Assembly: GCA_023228465.1 (NCBI GenBank)
Contig: JALOBC010000007.1
Span: 51,006-115,005, forward strand
Direction: 5' to 3'
DNA: 64,000 bases
DNA from: Dokdonella sp.
GTDB taxonomy: Bacteria > Pseudomonadota > Gammaproteobacteria > Xanthomonadales > Rhodanobacteraceae
Each line of letters begins with the position of its first letter. Position 1 is the first letter of the stretch. Positions 35,584 through 45,587 of this stretch are shown here, piece after piece. The notes below the pieces were generated by a model. The model made no database searches. It was given only the letters and a program-made list of their open reading frames with translations, and was not told where the DNA came from. A program made the translations under genes and the position numbers.

Positions 35584-36089
35584 GGCTGCTCGCATTCGAA
35601 GCCGTGGCCAAGGCGCTGGATGCCGCAGGCGTACGTTACCTCGTGGCCGGCGGGCTGGCCGTCAACGCGCATGGCTACATCCGTCTCACTGCCGACATCG
35701 ACCTGGTCATTGCGCTGGATGCGGACAACATCACGCGCGCATTCAGGGCGCTGTCGGACATTGGCTATGTGCCCTCGGTTCCCATCACGGCGACCATGTT
35801 CGCAAGCCCAGCGCAGCGCGATCGGTGGCGGCAGGAAAAGGGCATGCAGGTCCTCAACTTCCACAGCAACGCCCACCCGGAAACCTCGGTGGATGTATTC
35901 GTATATGAACCGTTCGATTTCTCCGCGGAGTGCGTCGCCGCGCTGCAAGGTGAACTCCTGCCGGGACTCACCGTGCGCTTCGTATCCATCTCCACGCTGA
36001 TCCGCATGAAGCAGGTCGCCGGGCGCGCCCGTGATCTGGACGACATCGAGCACCTGCGCCAGTTGCAGGAGGGCAAGCAGCATGACTGA
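35580..36089 (+). CDS. Nucleotidyltransferase embedded between cas3 and csx17
   Basis: A 169-residue protein with the minimal nucleotidyltransferase signature: GGLAVNAHGYIRLTADIDLVI supplies the GG..(x)..DxD core, with a third acidic residue probably in SVDVFVY. It belongs with AbiEii/MNT-like enzymes that often act as toxins paired with a small partner. It overlaps cas3 by 4 bp (ATGA) and the csx17 frame by 8 bp, so it is translated within the cas operon. Such genes are not part of a standard I-G operon. The N-terminal 55 residues of the following Csx17 look like its usual partner protein. Whether it acts on tRNA, protein or nucleotides is unknown. Confidence 0.85.
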   Translation: MRLLAFEAVAKALDAAGVRYLVAGGLAVNAHGYIRLTADIDLVIALDADNITRAFRALSDIGYVPSVPITATMFASPAQRDRWRQEKGMQVLNFHSNAHPETSVDVFVYEPFDFSAECVAALQGELLPGLTVRFVSISTLIRMKQVAGRARDLDDIEHLRQLQEGKQHD

Positions 36090-38538
36090 GCACCGTGAGG
36101 ATATCGACTGGAGCAAGACCACCTACGAAGGCGTACGCCGCGAACAGTTGCGGCGAGTCCAATCCATGAGCCTGCGCCAACGGCTCGAGGCATTGGATGA
36201 GCTCACAAGACTGGCTGAACGCATGCAGGCCATGCCGAAACAGCCAGGTGACGCTCCAGCGGATAAGGTCGGCTCCGGCGTGCATGAAGATGGCCAGCGT
36301 TATCCCGCAGCTGGCACTCTGCATGCCCTGGTTCTGGAAGGCTGCAAGCCCACGCCATTGGCCAGCTATCTGAAGGCGCTCGGCATCCTGCGCCTGGTCG
36401 CCGAGCAGGCCGATCCGGACGCCTGCGGGTATTGGATGGATGAGGCCTTCGTCCTGCAGAGCACGCTGGATCGGGCCGCGCTGCAGGCGTTCTTTCTCGA
36501 TCACTACCGGCCGACGCCGATCCTGGCGCCATGGAATGGAGGCAGCGGTTTCTACTTCCAGGAAAGAAAGCTCAGTGCGAAAGACCCGCTCACGGGTAAG
36601 CGGATCAAGACTGGAATCCGGGACCAGCCCACGGAAGCGACCAAGGTTGTCGATTCAGTGTTGGGAAGTTCCTGTGAAAGGCTAGGATGCTTTCGGTCTG
36701 CTATCCAGCAGTGCAAACTGCAAGTACGGGCATTCGGCTTTTTGGAGGCACCGAAAGAACGTGAGAAAGATCGTTTCGTTGAGGCGCTCCGATCGCGACT
36801 TGCAGATGATGCCCTTGTCTGGCTTGATGCGGCATTGTTGGTGACTTCGGAGCAGACGAAGTTTCCACCACTGCTTGGTACCGGAGGCAACGACGGGAAC
36901 CTCGATTTCACCAACAACTTCCTGCAACGGCTGGTCAGCCTGATCGATTGCGAGACAGGTGAAGCAACCCCGCTGGCCCGGCAGCAACTTCCGGAAAGCC
37001 TGTTCGGCGTCGCCGTGCCGGGACAGATCTCCGCAGCCATCGGACAGTTTGCACCCGGTGGCGCAGGAAGTCCCAACGGCACGACCGGATTCGAGAGCAA
37101 GTCCGGCTTCAACCCCTGGGACTTCGTCTTCATGCTGGAAGGCGCGGTGCTGTTCGCCGCCGCTGCCACACGGCGCCTGGAATCGCGTGATCCGGTAGCG
37201 CTCAGCTATCCCTTCACGGTGCGCACCACGGGCAGCAGCGATGGCAGCACGGCGTTGGAGGACGAGGGCAGTGCGCGTGCGGAAGTCTGGATGCCGCTAT
37301 GGAGTCGCGCGACGACGCTGGACGAGCTGCGTGCCCTGCTGTCTGAAGGTCGCGTCACCCTGCAACGCCGTCCGGCCCGCGACGGGCTCGATTTCATCCG
37401 CGCCGTTTCGCAACTGGGCGTACAGCGGGGCATCAGTGCGTTTCAGCGCTACGGCTTCCTGATGCGATCGGGCAAGGCATTCCTTGCCACGCCTTTGAAC
37501 CGCGTCCGGGTGCAACGCAATCCCGCTGCGAACCTGATCGATGAACTCGATACCTATCGCTGGTTGCAGCGCTTCCGTTCATTGGGGCGGCGCCGGGAAG
37601 CCGCGGCGAGGTTGCGCAGTCTGGTTCGCCGGTTGGAGGATGCCCTGTTTGATCTTGCGCGCTTTGGCGATCCGCGCCATGTGCAGCAGGTGCTCGTCGC
37701 ACTCGGGCAAGTGCAGGCCTATCTCGCGACCAGCCCCGGCGCCCGCAAGGACTGCCCGCCGGTGCCCCGCCTCAGTACCGCGTGGAGCCTGGCCGCGGAT
37801 GATGGCAGCGCGAACTTCAGGATTGCTGCCGCATTGGCGGGCCTGCATCGGCCGGCTGGCGATGACGGCGGGCGCCCCGACATGCCCATGGCCGTGCACT
37901 TTGCTCCCGTCGATCCAGGCGGCAAGGGCGCCTGGCCCAAGGATCCGAAGCTTGCGGCCATGGTCTGGCGCGCCGGCAGCCTGTGTCGCAATCTGTTCGC
38001 CGTCGCCGAACGCCGCCTGCTCGACGCTGAGCGCGAGGGCCATGGCGGGGGGAAGCCGCTGGCGCACTGCGCCAGCGTGGCGCCGGCCCACATCGCCGAG
38101 TGGCTGGCATCCCCGGCCATGGATGCGCAGGTCGATGCCCTCTTGCGTGGCCTCGTGCTGACCCGGATCCCGTGGCGCTTTCCGGGCAGGACGCCGCCAG
38201 CCGCACCCCTGCCGGCTGCATACGCGGCGCTCAAGCCCCTGTTCTGCACCGAACAGCAATTGCGCCGTTGCGAGCTGCTTGCCGCGGATGCACGGCTTCC
38301 GCTGGAACGGGCCTGGCTCAAGCGCCTGTGGCTTGGTGCACCCGATGCCCTGCGCCAGGCAACGCGGCGCCTGCACGCCGCCGGCCTGCGGCTGGAAACC
38401 GACCATATCGATCTCGGCTTCACGAATCCCCAGCGCTTGCTGGCAGGGCTGCTGATTCCCGTTGCCGACGACGATCTGAAGCGACTGCTCAAGCGCCTGC
38501 AGTCATCCACGCGTGACCCCGAACCCGCTATCGCCTGA
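36082..38538 (+). CDS. csx17: Csx17 (Cas8g large subunit) with antitoxin-like N-terminal fusion
   Basis: An 818-residue protein in two parts. Residues 1-55 (MTEHREDIDWSKTTYEGVRR and a helical RQRLEALDELTRLAERM stretch) look like the small partner proteins (IDWSxTTxEGxRREQLRR type) normally encoded next to AbiEii/MNT-like nucleotidyltransferases. After a linker, residues about 76-818 are Csx17: LEGCKPTPLASYLKALGILR and PTPILAPWNGGSGFYFQ at the start, DHIDLGFTNPQRLLAGLLIP near the end. Csx17 is the PAM-sensing large subunit of type I-G Cascade. An in-frame GTG at 36280 could give a separate Csx17, though its ribosome binding site is weak. The frame is open throughout with no sign of an error. 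Confidence 0.88.
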   Translation: MTEHREDIDWSKTTYEGVRREQLRRVQSMSLRQRLEALDELTRLAERMQAMPKQPGDAPADKVGSGVHEDGQRYPAAGTLHALVLEGCKPTPLASYLKALGILRLVAEQADPDACGYWMDEAFVLQSTLDRAALQAFFLDHYRPTPILAPWNGGSGFYFQERKLSAKDPLTGKRIKTGIRDQPTEATKVVDSVLGSSCERLGCFRSAIQQCKLQVRAFGFLEAPKEREKDRFVEALRSRLADDALVWLDAALLVTSEQTKFPPLLGTGGNDGNLDFTNNFLQRLVSLIDCETGEATPLARQQLPESLFGVAVPGQISAAIGQFAPGGAGSPNGTTGFESKSGFNPWDFVFMLEGAVLFAAAATRRLESRDPVALSYPFTVRTTGSSDGSTALEDEGSARAEVWMPLWSRATTLDELRALLSEGRVTLQRRPARDGLDFIRAVSQLGVQRGISAFQRYGFLMRSGKAFLATPLNRVRVQRNPAANLIDELDTYRWLQRFRSLGRRREAAARLRSLVRRLEDALFDLARFGDPRHVQQVLVALGQVQAYLATSPGARKDCPPVPRLSTAWSLAADDGSANFRIAAALAGLHRPAGDDGGRPDMPMAVHFAPVDPGGKGAWPKDPKLAAMVWRAGSLCRNLFAVAERRLLDAEREGHGGGKPLAHCASVAPAHIAEWLASPAMDAQVDALLRGLVLTRIPWRFPGRTPPAAPLPAAYAALKPLFCTEQQLRRCELLAADARLPLERAWLKRLWLGAPDALRQATRRLHAAGLRLETDHIDLGFTNPQRLLAGLLIPVADDDLKRLLKRLQSSTRDPEPAIA

Positions 38539-39558
<1,020 letters not shown>

Positions 39559-39560
39559 TC

Positions 39561-41129
39561 ATGCTGGCGATTCGTTTGCGCTTTCCCGCCGGTCGTTACC
39601 ACGCGACCCCATGGGGGCGACACGTCAACGAAGCCGACGTGGAATGGCCACCGTCGCCATGGCGACTGTTGCGCGCGCTGGTGGCCACCTGGCATCGCAA
39701 GCTGGATGCCGATCGATTTTCCAGGGCGCGGCTGGTCAAGCTGATCGAGCATCTGTGCGAGACCTTGCCGGTCTATCAGCTGCCCCCTGCCGTGCGCGCA
39801 CATACGCGTCATTACATGCCGGTGCGCGAAGGCAGTCGCGACAAGCCGGTCCTGATCTTCGATGCGTTCGTCCATCTGCAAACGGATGCCGAACTCATCA
39901 TGGCGTGGCCGCAGATGGCCCTGGACGATTCCGATCGCGAACTATTGCACGTATTGCTTGACAGACTCGGCTTTCTGGGACGGGCCGAAAGCTGGGTTGA
40001 AGCAAACATGCTGGATGATTGGCAAGGCGTGCCCAATTGCGTGGCGTCGGAACTGTGCGTGGACATGCGCACCGGGGAGGTGCTGGAACCGGTGCAGATG
40101 ATCGCCCCGCTCTCGGCAGGCGCGTGGCAAGTCTGGCGCAGGGAGTTTATCGACGGCACCGATTGGAGCGCCATGAAGGCCAAGTCGCGCGAGCAACTGC
40201 GCGCGACCTTGCCGGAGCGCCTGTGCGATGCCATGAGCCTGGACACCGCCGACCTGCAGGCCGTCGGCTGGAGCCGCCCTCCGGCGTCGCAGTTCGTGAC
40301 CTACCAGCGTCCGCTGGACTGCTTCGCGCCGAGTGTCCGTACGCGTCGACCGTTTCGACCCATCCCGGCCCAGGCCGTACGGCTTGCCCTGCAGGGCAAG
40401 CCGCTGCCACGCATCGAAGATGCCCTGCGTATCGGCGAGCTGGTGCGAAAGGCCGCGCTCAAATCTGCGGACCGGCTGGGTCTGCCGATCCCACCGGTGC
40501 TCTCCGGCCATGATCTGCCGGCCGAAAACCGGCATGCACATGCGTTCTATCTGCCGGAGGATGCCGATCACGATGGTCATATCGACCATCTCACGGTGTA
40601 TTCGAGTGACGGTCTGGATGCCAATGCGGTGGCCGCGCTGGCAAGTGTGCAGCGACTGTGGCAACGCGATGGGAGCGAATGGCGCGTGCTGTTTGAGGGC
40701 AGCATGCAGGACACGGCTGCGCTCACCCTGCGCTATCTGGGCACGGGCCTAAGCTGGGAATCGGCCACCCCTTATCTGCGTCCATGGCATGCCAAGTCTG
40801 ACTTTGGCGTGGCCGAGCAGATTCAGCGCGAATGCCACCTGCGGGGCCTGCCGAAACCACAGGTCGAGATCCTTCCGACCATCACGATCAACGGGCGGCA
40901 GCGTCGTCCGATCCATTTTCACCGGTTTCGCAACCGGCGAGGCCTGCAGCAGCCCGATCGCCAAGGCAGCTTCCTGCGCCTGACCTTCCCTGAACCCGTG
41001 CAGGGCCCGCTGGCGTTCGGCTTCGGCTGCCATTTCGGTCTTGGCTTGTTTGCGCCAACTGAGCTTTTGGCAGATCGATCTTTGCTCGCACCGCTTCACT
41101 TGCCACACGTGTTGCATGGAATCGTCTGA
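39561..41129 (+). CDS. csb2: Csb2 (Cas5-Cas6 fusion), set 1
   Basis: A 522-residue GSU0054/Csb2 protein, a fused Cas5 and Cas6 that caps the crRNA 5' end and cuts repeats. N-terminal RAMP part: FPAGRYHATPWGRHVNEADVEWPPSPWRLLRAL. The C-terminal Cas6-like part has HAHAFYLPEDADHDGHIDHLTVY, a conserved Csb2 motif with several histidines, and the glycine-rich FGFGCHFGLGLF. After GLGLF the protein continues about 20 further residues (TELLADRSLL...) that are unlike the usual ending, seen in the second copy as GLGLFRPV-stop; this may mark the junction where the second operon was inserted. Confidence 0.92.
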   Translation: MLAIRLRFPAGRYHATPWGRHVNEADVEWPPSPWRLLRALVATWHRKLDADRFSRARLVKLIEHLCETLPVYQLPPAVRAHTRHYMPVREGSRDKPVLIFDAFVHLQTDAELIMAWPQMALDDSDRELLHVLLDRLGFLGRAESWVEANMLDDWQGVPNCVASELCVDMRTGEVLEPVQMIAPLSAGAWQVWRREFIDGTDWSAMKAKSREQLRATLPERLCDAMSLDTADLQAVGWSRPPASQFVTYQRPLDCFAPSVRTRRPFRPIPAQAVRLALQGKPLPRIEDALRIGELVRKAALKSADRLGLPIPPVLSGHDLPAENRHAHAFYLPEDADHDGHIDHLTVYSSDGLDANAVAALASVQRLWQRDGSEWRVLFEGSMQDTAALTLRYLGTGLSWESATPYLRPWHAKSDFGVAEQIQRECHLRGLPKPQVEILPTITINGRQRRPIHFHRFRNRRGLQQPDRQGSFLRLTFPEPVQGPLAFGFGCHFGLGLFAPTELLADRSLLAPLHLPHVLHGIV

Positions 41130-41259
41130 TGCTCGACTCCGCTCGCACAAGTCTTGTGTGATTGCCATTGGCCGGTCTGGCGTAGCAGAACCAGTACGGA
41201 GAGATCAATTGGACGGGAATGACGAGGAACAGGATCGATCATGACGGGAGGTGATGACC
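41130..41259 (+). promoter_or_regulatory. Gap before the hybrid operon, with a palindrome
   Basis: The only clear break (130 bp) in the cas gene series between 33118 and 58333. It contains a perfect palindrome CACAAG-T-CTTGTG at 41146-41158 and ends with the strong ribosome binding site GGGAGGTGA eight bases before the cas3 start at 41260. A separate promoter here would give the second operon its own control. No -35/-10 pair is convincing. Confidence 0.45.
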
Positions 41260-44076
41260 ATGGGGAGTAGCGTATTGGAGTTCTCTGACTTTTTTCAAAT
41301 TGCGACGCGCGGGCTGGTTCCGTATGAATGGCAATGCCTGGTGGCCAAGGATGGATTCCCGGATACTCTTCGTATCCCGACCGGGCTTGGAAAAACAGAA
41401 GCAGCCCTTGCATGGGCTTGGCGCTTGTTCGTTGATCACAAGCTTGAACCGCGCCATCTGGTAGTCTGCCTCCCTATGCGCAGTTTGGTTTCACAGACCG
41501 TGCAGCGCTTGCAAGCCTATTTCCGTGTGTTGAGTGAGACACGGCCAGATTTCGAAATCAGGGTTCATCAGCTGATGGGTGGCGCCATCGATGACGACTG
41601 GGCTGGCAAGCCCGATAAACCTTGGGTGCTCGTCGGCACGCAGGACCAACTGCTTTCGCGCGCACTGAACCGTGGCTACGCAATGAGCCGCTTCGAGTGG
41701 CCGGTTCACTTTGGCCTGCTGAACAACGACTGCCGGTGGCTTATCGACGAGGTTCAGCTCATGGGGCCGGGGCTTTGGACCACCTCGCAACTCGACTGGA
41801 TGCGCCGAAAGCGATTCCCGTCGTTGAAGCCGTGCCTGACGACGTGGATGAGCGCCACCATCGACACATCGTTTCTGAGCACCACAGATCGAGTACGCGA
41901 GGCGCTCAGCGAACCGTCTCAGCAGCAGGTCGCATTCGAAGGCAAGATTGAGGCCGCGCTCGATCGTGACAACGGACTCGATTGGTGGAGAGAGGCGAAG
42001 CGCCCTCTGGCGTGGTGGCAGCCGGATGCATCGGCACCGAAACCTGGCGGAGGCAGGAAGCGACGCGCAACCAAGCCCGTGACGGTCACGCCCGACGTCA
42101 TCGCTGGCTCCGTGAAGGCGAAGCACGTGGCGCGTACCCTCACGCTCGTCATTTGCAACACGGTCGACATGGCGCGTGCGGTGTTCGGCGCGTTGTCGTC
42201 GATCAATCACAAGGTGCTACTCACCTCGCGGTTCCGTCGTGAAGACCGCGCGCAACACGAAGAGCGACTCATTGACTTCGACACCAAACGCAAGAATGGC
42301 AGCTTGCCGAAAAATGACCCTGGTCTCATCTGCGTGAGCACGCAGGTCGTCGAAGCCGGAGTGGACATTTCCGCGCATCGCCTATTCACCGAACTCGCGC
42401 CGTGGCCCTCGATGCTGCAACGACTTGGGCGTCTCAACCGAAAGGGAGACGACCAGGATGCTCAGGCCTGGGTCTGGGAAACACCGAAGGAAGGTGGAAG
42501 CAAGAAGCGTGAGCGCATCGGTCCTTATGAATTCACCGACATCGAGCTCGCCAAGAAGCTCGTAAGCGCCTTCGCCCCTCTCTCTCAGGCAAACGCCTTC
42601 TCGGAGGCCATCGCCGAGGTCACCAGGAACAAACACAAGGAAGTGTCCGCAGCCTTGCAGCCGAAGCCAAGCCCGCTTCCGCGCGCTCTCGTCGTCCATG
42701 GCCTCTTCTCCACCGAGCGTGACGTTCACGGCGGCTTCACCGATGTCAGCCCCTTCGTGCGCGGTACCGATCCCGACCTCGATGTAACGGTGTTCTGGCG
42801 CGACTGGTCCGACGACAACCCTCCGCGCGGTGACGACCTCGACGGTCCGTTGCTCGAGCCCGCAAAGGAGGGCTGCCCAGTCTCCTTCGTTCACGTCCAG
42901 AAAATGCTCGAGAGCAGCAAGGCCAAGGCGTGGCTGTGGGACGATGAGGCGGACAATTGGGAGCGCCTGAACCACGGGGACATCCGCCCCGGCATGCTCG
43001 TGATGCTCAAGCGCGACGTCGGCGGCTACGATGCCGTCGAAGGTTGGACTGGCGACAGGTCGAACGTGCTTGCTGACGCGCCGCGCGTTGGTCGCGGCGC
43101 GGCGCTGCGGGATGATACGTGGACCGAGGCCGGCTACTGGTCGAAGCTTGAAGACCACCTCAGGGATGCAAGAGGTGAGGCCGAGAAGTTGTGCGACGCG
43201 CTCTCACTGGATGGCAAAACGAGAGCGGCCGTCATCGAAGCTGCGGGCCTCCACGACCTCGGCAAGGCGCATCCGCAGTGGCAGGCGGCGTTGCCCGATC
43301 GCTCCGGCATCCCCTATGCGCTGCTCGCCAAGAGCCCGCGCGTCGTCGCCGTCGATGTATGGGGTGACGCATCCGCCGCCCGCGCAGAGTTCGTCAAACT
43401 TCGACCGCGGGCCCATGCTCTGCCGGATGAAGCACGCCGGCGTGGTCGTGAAGATGTCGTTCGTCTTCGGTGGGCCATCGAGGACAGACTCAGCGACGCC
43501 GAGGTGAAGTCGCTACGCGCTGTCGCCGGTGTTCGCTGGGCAGGCCACCTCCAGTTTCGCCCCGGCCTTCGCCATGAGGTCGCCTCTGCCGTCGCGATGT
43601 GGCGGAAGTACCGCGACAGCGAGGCGAAGCCGTATCCAGCGCTCGCCGTCTACCTGGCGGCTACGCACCACGGAAAGGCGCGCACCGTGATGCGCTCGAC
43701 GACGGGTGAAGGCGATGACGTCTTCGGCATGCGGCGCGAGCCGAGCGTGCTCGTAATCGGCGGTGACGAGTGGCCGCTCGACTTCTCGATCGCGAAGGAC
43801 GGTGCCGAGGGACGATGGGAGGGTGACGAGTTCGTGATGACCGGGCCCGGCTGGACCGGCCTCGTCGCCGATCTTCTCGGGCCCTGGCGGCCAGAAGAGA
43901 TGAGTGACGCCGGCGCTGTGCCGGAGGGCGAACCGAGGCATCTTGGTCCCTTCGCCCTGGCGTATCTCGAAGCGCTCGTCCGCGTCGCGGACTGGCGCGC
44001 GAGCGCGCAGCCGAGCGCGAGTAAGAGGCCGAGCGCTATGTGCAGCGCTGGCAATCAAAGCGAGTCCTTGACATGA
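41260..44076 (+). CDS. cas3: Cas3 helicase-nuclease heading the hybrid I-G/III operon
   Basis: A 938-residue paralogue of the first Cas3 with the same order. Walker A PTGLGKT (40-46), DEVQ box (163-166), motif VI MLQRLGRLNRKG (384-396), then a C-terminal HD domain: LHDLGKAH (His665, Asp666), RHEVAS and ATHHGK. RGYAMSRFEWPVHFGLLNNDC strongly matches the first copy. It has a basic insert PKPGGGRKRRATKP (about 260-273) absent from the first copy. It starts at the third of three clustered start codons, where the spacing to GGGAGG is best. It overlaps cas10 by 4 bp. It probably provides DNA degradation for the I-G complex encoded at the operon's end, and perhaps also for the type III complex whose Cas10 lacks an HD domain. 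Confidence 0.93.
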   Translation: MGSSVLEFSDFFQIATRGLVPYEWQCLVAKDGFPDTLRIPTGLGKTEAALAWAWRLFVDHKLEPRHLVVCLPMRSLVSQTVQRLQAYFRVLSETRPDFEIRVHQLMGGAIDDDWAGKPDKPWVLVGTQDQLLSRALNRGYAMSRFEWPVHFGLLNNDCRWLIDEVQLMGPGLWTTSQLDWMRRKRFPSLKPCLTTWMSATIDTSFLSTTDRVREALSEPSQQQVAFEGKIEAALDRDNGLDWWREAKRPLAWWQPDASAPKPGGGRKRRATKPVTVTPDVIAGSVKAKHVARTLTLVICNTVDMARAVFGALSSINHKVLLTSRFRREDRAQHEERLIDFDTKRKNGSLPKNDPGLICVSTQVVEAGVDISAHRLFTELAPWPSMLQRLGRLNRKGDDQDAQAWVWETPKEGGSKKRERIGPYEFTDIELAKKLVSAFAPLSQANAFSEAIAEVTRNKHKEVSAALQPKPSPLPRALVVHGLFSTERDVHGGFTDVSPFVRGTDPDLDVTVFWRDWSDDNPPRGDDLDGPLLEPAKEGCPVSFVHVQKMLESSKAKAWLWDDEADNWERLNHGDIRPGMLVMLKRDVGGYDAVEGWTGDRSNVLADAPRVGRGAALRDDTWTEAGYWSKLEDHLRDARGEAEKLCDALSLDGKTRAAVIEAAGLHDLGKAHPQWQAALPDRSGIPYALLAKSPRVVAVDVWGDASAARAEFVKLRPRAHALPDEARRRGREDVVRLRWAIEDRLSDAEVKSLRAVAGVRWAGHLQFRPGLRHEVASAVAMWRKYRDSEAKPYPALAVYLAATHHGKARTVMRSTTGEGDDVFGMRREPSVLVIGGDEWPLDFSIAKDGAEGRWEGDEFVMTGPGWTGLVADLLGPWRPEEMSDAGAVPEGEPRHLGPFALAYLEALVRVADWRASAQPSASKRPSAMCSAGNQSESLT

Positions 44077-45587
44077 CTGAGTGCGATCTCCGACGAGTCC
44101 ATATCGAGCTGTCGCGCGTGCAAACGTGGCTCTTCGCAGTACCGCGACTGCGGGCGATGGTTGGTGCCAATGCGCTGCTCGGCGAAACACTGCGCGTAGC
44201 GTTGCCAAAGTTGGCGCGTGAGGCCGGGCGCGGCTGGGCGTTGGCCCCGAGCAGCGAATGCTACCCCGCCGCCGATCCGAAAGATCCGCTGAAGGACCAC
44301 GACGACCCGTCCGCCGACGCGAAAGTGGGCATCGTCTCGCGCGACGGTGGGCACTTCGAGGCGCTGTTTGCGGGCGGCGCCGAAACGTTCGTCGACGCGG
44401 CTGGGCAGCTCTTGCGCTCGACCCTCCCAGGGTTGCGGTTCCGCACCGCCATCGACCGCGAGCTGCGCACCAACAGCCAGGTGCATATTTCGACCGAACT
44501 GCCGGTGCTCGCCCCCTGCGAGTGGACTGGACGCGGGCTCGCGTCGGCCATCGTCGAGCAGGGCGACGAACACCCCGCCGTTTCGCTCGACGTGGCCCGG
44601 CGACACGAGGCAGCGCGGCGCATCGAAGACGGCACGGCGACCGACGTGGCGAGCCTGCTGAGCGCGAAGACAAAGCTCCACGAACTCGGACGCGCGCAAG
44701 AGCTGAAGGAACTGGTCGGCAATGGCTACCTTGCGCTCATCCATGCCGACGGCAACGGCGTGGGTAGTCGCCTCGCAAGAGATACGCCGGACAGTGGACG
44801 CGCTGCGTTCTTCCATCGTAATCGCGTGCTGCTCCGGCGTGCGCTGAACAAGGCCATCGATGCACATTGTCCTGACCAGGGCCAGGCACCGCTCATCCCC
44901 TTGATGCTCGGTGGCGACGACCTCCTGCTCGTGGTCCGCGCGGAGATTGCGCTGCCCTTCGTCGTCACGCTCTGTGCGGAGCTGGACGCGCTCCAGAATG
45001 AGAGCACGGGCTTCAAGCTGACCCTCGGCGTCGGCGTGGTGTTCGCCAAGCACACCATCCCCATTCATCGGTTGCACGAGGTCGCCGAGCAGCTCGCCAG
45101 CTCGGCGAAACGCCGCTTCCGTGGGCTCGACGCGGACAAGAAGTGCTCCGTCGTGGACTGGGCCGTGTTCAGTACCGCGTGGGTCGACGATCCCGAAGAG
45201 ATACGACGGCGCGACTGGCTGCGCGACAGCGGCAACAACCTGCGCGTGCTCTCGCAGCGCCCGATCGATGTGCTCGGCGAGACGCGGATTGATTCACTGC
45301 AAGGGCTCTTACGTGGCGCGGGCCAGCTCACCCGCGCGCCGCGCTCACAGCTCCGCTACCTCGTCGAGCAGCTCCCACGTGGTCGTGCGCTCTCGGAACT
45401 GGCGTTCGCTGAGCTGCCGCATGAGGTGAAGGAGCCGCTCGCCGAAGCGGGCGTGACGAAGCTATGGCGGTGCGCGGAGAATGTCTCGATCACCGCGCTG
45501 CTCGATCTCGTCGAGGTCGCCGAGATCGCTCGCTTGGGTCGCAACACCGAGCGGGCCGACGCCGACGAGGAGGCCGCCCATGTCTGA
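44073..45587 (+). CDS. cas10: Cas10-like protein with GGDD cyclase motif, no HD domain
   Basis: A 504-residue Cas10 of unusually short length. Residues 8-45 (VHIELSRVQTWLFAVPRLRA and MVGANALLGETLR) are the start of the first palm domain; ALIHADGNGVGSRLA (221-235) is the second characteristic Cas10 motif; GGDD is intact at 280-283 in PLMLGGDDLLLVV, followed by TLGVGVVFAKHTIPIHRLHEVAEQLASSAKRR. There is no N-terminal HD nuclease. It should synthesise cyclic oligoadenylates on target RNA binding; the CARF-HEPN gene three genes downstream of the RAMPs is the natural receiver. It overlaps cas3 upstream (4 bp) and the Csx10-like gene downstream (8 bp). The size recalls Cmr2-derived or III-D-like forms. 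Confidence 0.9.
   Translation: MTECDLRRVHIELSRVQTWLFAVPRLRAMVGANALLGETLRVALPKLAREAGRGWALAPSSECYPAADPKDPLKDHDDPSADAKVGIVSRDGGHFEALFAGGAETFVDAAGQLLRSTLPGLRFRTAIDRELRTNSQVHISTELPVLAPCEWTGRGLASAIVEQGDEHPAVSLDVARRHEAARRIEDGTATDVASLLSAKTKLHELGRAQELKELVGNGYLALIHADGNGVGSRLARDTPDSGRAAFFHRNRVLLRRALNKAIDAHCPDQGQAPLIPLMLGGDDLLLVVRAEIALPFVVTLCAELDALQNESTGFKLTLGVGVVFAKHTIPIHRLHEVAEQLASSAKRRFRGLDADKKCSVVDWAVFSTAWVDDPEEIRRRDWLRDSGNNLRVLSQRPIDVLGETRIDSLQGLLRGAGQLTRAPRSQLRYLVEQLPRGRALSELAFAELPHEVKEPLAEAGVTKLWRCAENVSITALLDLVEVAEIARLGRNTERADADEEAAHV

Noticed and set aside
35367-36504. Minus-strand frames across the nucleotidyltransferase and csx17 start as a separate antitoxin
   Set aside because: No recognisable motif; the plus-strand coding is clear, with DxD nucleotidyltransferase motif and overlapping starts.
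44073-45587. GGDD protein as a diguanylate cyclase
   Set aside because: The context ALIHADGNGVG and the Cas10 palm segments, with RAMP neighbours, identify Cas10; there is no GGDEF-domain core.
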